Shown here: positions 59,680 to 64,000 of the stretch, one piece after another
How positions within the stretch are numbered: position 1 is the stretch's first letter
Layout: the number at the start of each line of letters is the position of its first letter
From: an uncultured Acidobacteriia bacterium
Lineage (GTDB): Bacteria; Acidobacteriota; Terriglobia; Bryobacterales; Bryobacteraceae
NCBI GenBank assembly: GCA_903851195.1
Contig: CAINNJ010000025.1
Coordinates: 248,001 to 312,000, forward strand
DNA length: 64,000 bases
Reading direction: 5' to 3'
The notes under the pieces: generated by a model
What the model was told of the DNA's origin: nothing
Databases searched by the model: none
What the model saw: only the letters and a program-made list of their open reading frames with translations
Program-made: the position numbers and the translations under genes

Positions 59680-60126
59680 ATGAGCGGAGACCGAGCGCAA
59701 ACGTCTCTGCGGATCTTTCTGGCGGAGGACAATCCCGGCGATGTGGAACTGGTGCGGGTGGCACTCCGTGAGCATGCCATCGTCTGCCATTTGTCGCTCG
59801 CGACGGACGGCTTCGAGGCGAAGCGGTTCATTGAGCGGATGGGATCCGATCCGGACGCCCCTTGTCCCGATCTGTTGCTGCTCGATCTGAATCTGCCGAA
59901 AGCGGACGGACATGAAGTCTTCGCGATGTTCCGCGCGCATCCGCTCTGTGTTCATACACCGGTGATTGTGGTGACGTCGTCCGACGCGCAGACGGACCGC
60001 GAGCGCGCGGCGGCACTGGGCGCGGCACATTTCTTCCGAAAACCCTCCGATTTGGGGGAATTTCTGAAACTGGGCGGGGTCATCCGGCAGGTTGCAGCCT
60101 CGCACGGACTCCTGCCGCCCGGCTGA
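59680..60126 (+). CDS. Single-domain response regulator (CheY-like, Rcp1-type)
   Basis: 148 residues. Acidic pocket LAEDNPGD, phosphoacceptor Asp in LLLLDLNLPKADG, then Thr/Ser in VVTSS and the Lys in FFRKPSD are all present. No output domain. The NPGDVELVR pattern is typical of regulators paired with hybrid or phytochrome-type kinases. No kinase is adjacent; the minimal kinase at 22242 is too far to pair by position. Confidence 0.92.
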   Translation: MSGDRAQTSLRIFLAEDNPGDVELVRVALREHAIVCHLSLATDGFEAKRFIERMGSDPDAPCPDLLLLDLNLPKADGHEVFAMFRAHPLCVHTPVIVVTSSDAQTDRERAAALGAAHFFRKPSDLGEFLKLGGVIRQVAASHGLLPPG

Positions 60127-61389
60127 TTATTCGCGATTCAGCTGCACCACGCGCCACATCGGCTTGTCTTTCTCGCCGGCTTCCTGGGTGAACTCCTGCG
60201 AGGTTTTCGCGGGGTCGTAATCTCTCCATAACCAGACCAGGGAATCCGGCAGTTCGGCCGAACCCTGGCGCTGGCTGTGCGTGCCGACTCCGAACGAGAA
60301 GTGGTAATCGTAGCCCTTCAGTTTCAGCGAATTGGCCAGGTGAATATTGGCGAGCGGCCAGCTTCCGGCGCGGGGATTTTCCTGATCCTCGGCGCCATCC
60401 TGCAGCCAGACACGGATGTTCTTCTTATCCGTGCGCCGCACAAGGATCGGGTAGGCGGCCCCGCCCGTGGGCTGCTGGTCCGAGGTCTGCAGCGCCGCGA
60501 AACTGCCGATCCAGCTCAGCACGCGCGAGAACTGGTCCGGCTTCAGAAAAGCGGCGTTAAAGGCGCAGATGCCGCCCGAGCTTTCGCCCACCATGGCGCG
60601 GCTGTAACCGTCTTTGCGCAGCGGCACATGCTTTTCCACCTCGGGCAGGACTTCGTCAAGGACGTAGCGGGCAAATTTGTCGTCCACGGTGTCGTATTCG
60701 ATGGACCGGATGTTCCGCTGCGGCGCTGTGCCGGGTTCCACGAAGATGTTGGCCATGAGCGGGATACGCTTCTCGGCGAACAGGTTGTCGAAGGTGTCGA
60801 GCAGATGGTAAGCGTCGTTGCGGCTGGCTGTGTAGAACTGTCCATCGCCCCAGAACTGCACGGGCAGCGGCGTGCGGCCGTCCCACTGCGCGGGCGTGTA
60901 GTACCACATGCGGGCCTTGAGACCTGGATAGAGTTTGCTCTCGATGTTGATGGCTTCGGAAAGCTTGCCCTGCGGGACGCCGGGCTGCGGGTACGATTCC
61001 TCAGTGAACGACGCGACGTCGTTCGCGCCGCCGATAACCTTGCCATCCACCAGCCAGGAGTAGCGGTAGGAAGTGCCCTGTTTGAGGGGACCCTGAAAGA
61101 TCCAGAGGCTGCCCGCGCGGGTGGCCGGCTCGGGCTTTGTCTGATTCACCTGCAGGAACGGCTGTTTTTCGGAGGCGACGGCGAAGAGGAACTGGCCGTG
61201 CTCGCCGGCGTACGCCGTGCCCTTTGCGAGTTTGTCGTCTTTGGGATCGGCAAAGGTGTCCCGCAGCGCCTGTTCGAGTTCCGGCGAATGCAGTTGGGCC
61301 ATGCGGAGAAGTTTGTCGGCGGGGACCTTTTCCGCGAAAACGGCGGAGGCGGAAAGAACAAGCAGAGAGGTGATGTGGACGCGACGCAT
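60127..61389 (-). CDS. Secreted Fes/esterase-D family hydrolase
   Basis: 420 residues with a signal peptide (to FAE). An N-terminal Ig-like carbohydrate-binding-like region (IFQGPLKQGTSYRYSWLVDG) precedes an alpha/beta-hydrolase domain with the nucleophile in MVGESSGGICAF and the His in GVGTHSQRQG; FWGDGQFYTA fits the family. Such enzymes act on feruloyl, acetyl or other ester links. A TAGAAT box lies 12 bases before ATG 61389. Confidence 0.85.
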   Translation of the reverse strand: MRRVHITSLLVLSASAVFAEKVPADKLLRMAQLHSPELEQALRDTFADPKDDKLAKGTAYAGEHGQFLFAVASEKQPFLQVNQTKPEPATRAGSLWIFQGPLKQGTSYRYSWLVDGKVIGGANDVASFTEESYPQPGVPQGKLSEAINIESKLYPGLKARMWYYTPAQWDGRTPLPVQFWGDGQFYTASRNDAYHLLDTFDNLFAEKRIPLMANIFVEPGTAPQRNIRSIEYDTVDDKFARYVLDEVLPEVEKHVPLRKDGYSRAMVGESSGGICAFNAAFLKPDQFSRVLSWIGSFAALQTSDQQPTGGAAYPILVRRTDKKNIRVWLQDGAEDQENPRAGSWPLANIHLANSLKLKGYDYHFSFGVGTHSQRQGSAELPDSLVWLWRDYDPAKTSQEFTQEAGEKDKPMWRVVQLNRE

Positions 61390-61478
61390 GGGTTCGCGTC
61401 GATTCTATCGCAGGGGGCTTTCTTTATCCGGAGCGGGCGTGAGACGCCGCGCCACGCTCCGGACGAAAGCGGAACGGA

Positions 61479-61994
61479 TTAGCGGCCTTCGCTCGATGGC
61501 GGAACCAGGCCCTTCACGCGCATGTAGACACCCATGGCGCCGTACACTTCGTTGGCGTGAACCACGATGCCGTAAAGCGCGTTGATGCGGGGCTGCATGC
61601 CGCGGCCGGCGGACACGGACTCCATGGCGTTGGCATCCGTCAGAGCGTCGAAAGCCTTGTCACATTCCGCGAACGATTCGGAGAGCGCGGCCACCAGGTC
61701 GGCCTTGCTGGTCTTGCCGGCGGCGCTGCTGGGCTTGCGCTGGCCGTTCAGAGCCGAACAGGTGCCCATCTGGTTGGCGATGTGGGCGACGCGCTGGCCG
61801 AAAGTTTCGACGCCATCGGCCGGCCTGAAGTTGTAGTTCTCTTCCGGCATCTTTTCGGCGGCTTTCTGGAAATTGGTTTTGATTCGGGCGTAAGCAGCCT
61901 TCAGAATCTGGGACGACGACGGAGCCGCTTTATCCTGCGCGAACAGCGAACATGCCACGGCGAGCGCCAGCACGGATACGATTTTGGTTTTCAC
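61479..61994 (-). CDS. Secreted DinB-like four-helix protein
   Basis: 171 residues, GTG start with CAGGAG upstream and a signal peptide (to FAQ). The DinB-like metal-site histidines are in RVAHIANQ and GIVVHANEVYG; the MPEENYNFRPADGVETFG block is typical. DinB folds include thiol-dependent enzymes and damage-inducible proteins; exported members are common in Acidobacteria. Role unknown. Confidence 0.8.
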   Translation of the reverse strand: MKTKIVSVLALAVACSLFAQDKAAPSSSQILKAAYARIKTNFQKAAEKMPEENYNFRPADGVETFGQRVAHIANQMGTCSALNGQRKPSSAAGKTSKADLVAALSESFAECDKAFDALTDANAMESVSAGRGMQPRINALYGIVVHANEVYGAMGVYMRVKGLVPPSSEGR

Positions 61995-62056
61995 TTGATT
62001 TCTCCTGACGTAAGGGACTTCTCGTCCAGCTTACCTTGTTTCGAAGATCCGGCCGC

Positions 62057-62062
62057 TACACT
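62057..62062 (+). promoter_or_regulatory. -10 box (TACACT) before xseA
   Basis: TACACT ends 8 bases before ATG 62071; no Shine-Dalgarno. Part of the short-leader pattern. Confidence 0.4.
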
Positions 62063-62070
62063 CAAGACGG

Positions 62071-63474
62071 ATGGAACAGTTCGCCCTCAGCTTCACCTCC
62101 GAGCCGGTGATACCGGAACGCCGCGTCTTCAGCCTGCGCGAGCTGAGCGATGCAATCCGCGGCACGCTGGAGCGGGGCTTCACGAATATCTGGCTTTCGG
62201 GCGAAATCTCCGGCACCAGACTGCTGCCCAGCGGACATTGTTACTTCACGCTGAAAGATTCCGAAGCCCAGATCAAGTGTGTCTGCTGGAAGCTCTCGTA
62301 CTGGCGCCTGAAGTTCAAACCGAAGGACGGCGTCGAGGTTCTGGTGCGCGGCCGGGTGGATATCTACGAGCAGCGCAGCGAGTACCAGTTCGTGGTGGAG
62401 ACCATCGAGCCGCAGGGGCATGGCGCGCTGCAGATCGCGTTCGATCAGCTGAAGTCGCGATTACTGAAAGAGGGCCTGTTCGAAGCGTCTGGCAAACGCC
62501 CGCTGCCGCGATTTCCGCTCCGGATCGGTATTGTGACGGCTCCCCAGGGCGCCGTGATCCGGGACTTCGTCGAGATCCTGTCACGCCGCTTCCCGGGCCT
62601 GCATGTCCGCCTGTTTCCGGCGCGCGTGCAGGGCGTGGGGTCGATCGAGGATGTCTGCCGGGGGATCCAGTACTTTGGCCGCACCGGCTGGGCGCAGGTA
62701 GTGGTGATCGCGCGGGGCGGCGGCTCGCTCGAAGACCTCTGGACATTCAACGAAGAGGCGGTGGCGCGCGCGATTGCCGATTCGCCGGTGCCCGTGGTCT
62801 CCGCCATCGGGCATGAGACGGACGTCACCATCGCGGACTTCGTGGCGGATCTGCGGGCGCCCACGCCCTCGGCGGCCGCGGAGATGGTGGTCTGCACGCG
62901 GCAGGAGGTGCTGGACCGCGTCGCTTCGCTGCAGGCGCGTATGACACAACTGCTTCGTTACCGGCTGGCCACGCTCGCCCGCCGGCTGCACGAACAGGCC
63001 ATCGACCGGGCCACCACGCTGCTGCACCGCAGTCTTTCCCGCCGGCTGCAGCGGGTGGACGACGCGGAGGAACGCCTCCGCAACGCCATGCGCCGCCAGT
63101 TGGCCGGGGAAGAAAAGAAACGGCGCGCGCTCGAAGAAAAGCTGCGCTATTTCGATCTGCGCCCGCGCCTGCGCCGGGACCGGGAACGCCTGACTTACGG
63201 GACGGCGCTGCTGGAATCCCTGATCAAAGCTTCCCTCAACAAACGCTGCCAGCGCTATGAAACGCTGGACGCGAAGCTGAGCCAGCTGAATCCTCGTCTG
63301 GTGCTGGCGCGGGGTTATGCGATTGTGCTCAACCCAGGCGGCGAGATTTTGAAAACAGCAGCCCAGGCGCCCGTTGGCACGGACCTGAAACTGCTGTTCG
63401 AAAAAGACGCCCTTACTGCTCGTGTGCTGGAGGCAGAGCTTCAGCAACGCGATCCGCGAAGCGCTGCAGAATGA
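62071..63474 (+). CDS. xseA: Exodeoxyribonuclease VII large subunit
   Basis: 467 residues. N-terminal OB fold (IWLSGEISGTRLLPSGHCYF), then the nuclease core with RIGIVTAPQGAVIRD, ARGGGSLEDLWTFNEE and IGHETDVTIADFVADLRAPT, and a C-terminal coiled coil typical of XseA. The enzyme degrades single-stranded DNA with XseB in the cytoplasm. xseB is not in the remaining window. It overlaps the AHSA1 gene end by 62 bases. Confidence 0.96.
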   Translation: MEQFALSFTSEPVIPERRVFSLRELSDAIRGTLERGFTNIWLSGEISGTRLLPSGHCYFTLKDSEAQIKCVCWKLSYWRLKFKPKDGVEVLVRGRVDIYEQRSEYQFVVETIEPQGHGALQIAFDQLKSRLLKEGLFEASGKRPLPRFPLRIGIVTAPQGAVIRDFVEILSRRFPGLHVRLFPARVQGVGSIEDVCRGIQYFGRTGWAQVVVIARGGGSLEDLWTFNEEAVARAIADSPVPVVSAIGHETDVTIADFVADLRAPTPSAAAEMVVCTRQEVLDRVASLQARMTQLLRYRLATLARRLHEQAIDRATTLLHRSLSRRLQRVDDAEERLRNAMRRQLAGEEKKRRALEEKLRYFDLRPRLRRDRERLTYGTALLESLIKASLNKRCQRYETLDAKLSQLNPRLVLARGYAIVLNPGGEILKTAAQAPVGTDLKLLFEKDALTARVLEAELQQRDPRSAAE

Positions 63475-63940
63475 GACTCCAGCCGCCCGGGGAATCGACG
63501 GCGTTCCGCATCGGTTCGAAGCCCGCGCCCTGGCGGCCGAAGTGGCGATGCTCCAGATCCACGCGCGTCGAGCCGTCCGGCTCCGAGGTGAAGCTTACTT
63601 CCACTTCGCTCGATTTGGCGACGTCCGGCTGGTACTTCCATTCTTTGTAATCGATCTGCCAGGCCATCACGAAACGGGCGGGCGGTTCCCAGGCCAGAAT
63701 GCTGCCCCAGTCGCAATCGGTGCCGTCCTCCTGTTCGGTGTAACAGCGGCCGCCGAGGCGGCATTCCATGATGCCGCGTTTCATGGGCGATTTTCCGATG
63801 TGATGCGTGCGGGGCCACCAGGAATCGAGGTCGGCGGTGAACACCTGAAAGGCGAGTTCACGGCTGGCTTTCACGGTGATGCTTTTGCGCACGGGCTGGT
63901 CTGTGTCAACGGGCGTTGCGGGCATTTCCTGAGTCGTCAT
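63413..63940 (-). CDS. AHSA1/SRPBCC domain protein
   Basis: 175 residues. The START-like ligand-binding fold of the activator-of-Hsp90 family is visible in ASRELAFQVFTADLDSWWP, WGSILAWEPPARFVMAW and VEVSFTSEPDGSTRVDLEHR, ending in GGWSLILQRFA. Its start overlaps the upstream partial gene by ATGA. In many bacteria such genes follow an ArsR-type regulator. Confidence 0.85.
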   Translation of the reverse strand: MTTQEMPATPVDTDQPVRKSITVKASRELAFQVFTADLDSWWPRTHHIGKSPMKRGIMECRLGGRCYTEQEDGTDCDWGSILAWEPPARFVMAWQIDYKEWKYQPDVAKSSEVEVSFTSEPDGSTRVDLEHRHFGRQGAGFEPMRNAVDSPGGWSLILQRFADRVAEALPPAHEQ

Positions 63941-64000
63941 TGCAGTTCCTTTTTAGCGCGTTTTTCAACCTCTCTGGCGAATGCGGAGAGGGCCTGCGAC
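63937..64000 (-). CDS. C-terminal fragment of an unidentified protein (start outside window)
   Basis: Only 20 residues are present (SQALSAFAREVEKRAKKELQ), Lys/Arg-rich, stop TGA overlapping the AHSA1 start (ATGA). An ArsR-type regulator would fit the context, but nothing in this tail proves it. Confidence 0.4.
   Translation of the reverse strand, partial: SQALSAFAREVEKRAKKELQ

Noticed and set aside
1-64000. CRISPR array, insertion sequence, prophage or integron
   Set aside because: No spaced identical repeats with unique spacers, no transposase or integrase frame, no terminal inverted repeats were found.

Overview
The window looks like chromosome of an Acidobacteriota member of the Solibacter/Bryobacter type (class Terriglobia, order Bryobacterales). 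This rests on an extracellular beta-propeller protein ending in the Solibacter-type C-terminal domain (TIGR03437), a VWFA-related acidobacterial protein (TIGR03436), an Oar-like TonB-dependent receptor with an N-terminal carboxypeptidase-regulatory-like domain, DUF6152 and DUF4159 proteins, high GC, and many secreted hydrolases. I see no tRNA, rRNA, insertion sequence, integrase or CRISPR array, and no gene-free stretch longer than about 210 bases. Gene density is very high: operon genes overlap by ATGA/GTGA/TTGA and most convergent neighbours touch or overlap.

Layout. 1-8.2 kb: end of a threonine aldolase, an operon of SDR, sugar-binding lipoprotein and D-aminoacylase, an FHA-GAF-PP2C phosphatase coupled to a Gfo/Idh/MocA oxidoreductase and a sugar isomerase, then a transglutaminase-like protein. 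8.4-14.1 kb: secreted beta-propeller protein and a TPR lipoprotein. 14.2-18.9 kb (minus): sodA, gatA, gatC, a DUF721/DciA protein and the F0 genes atpE-atpB-atpI-atpZ. 19-24.5 kb: TonB receptor, minimal histidine kinase, WXXGXW protein, DUF6152 pair. 24.5-29.3 kb: acyl-CoA carboxylase beta, AtuA split in two, enoyl-CoA hydratase and acyl-ACP thioesterase. 29.3-38 kb: two GT-C-like membrane proteins, CusF-like lipoprotein, a methyltransferase fused to a beta-helix protein, a Cho/UvrC-like nuclease, DUF5995 and PepSY-like proteins. 38-46.7 kb: P5C dehydrogenase, MBL hydrolase, YtxH, DUF2007, YdeI, tannase/feruloyl esterase, DUF5670, OmpA-family protein, sulfatase. 46.7-53.5 kb: three-subunit molybdenum hydroxylase, CE15 esterase, VWFA protein. 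53.5-64 kb: TauE/SafE, DUF4159, CNB-DUF1003, Kir channel, MmcQ, GH3 beta-glucosidase, response regulator, esterase, DinB, xseA, AHSA1.

Functionally, the secreted esterases (tannase family, CE15, Fes-type), GH3 glucosidase, sulfatase and TonB receptor fit a heterotrophic soil degrader of plant polymers. The most interesting signals are not single known genes: (1) repeated (TG)N-TANNNT boxes 6-10 bases before start codons without a Shine-Dalgarno, suggesting widespread leaderless transcription; (2) a structured leader ending in a UUCG-loop terminator about 12 bases before a membrane-protein gene, which could be an attenuator, riboswitch or small RNA; (3) tandem 14-19-base duplications sitting at stop codons and gene junctions; (4) sigma-54-type promoters; (5) a methyltransferase/beta-helix fusion with an internal lipoprotein signal; (6) a c-ring sequence with most of the sodium-site residues; and (7) an Atu-like operon with split AtuA.
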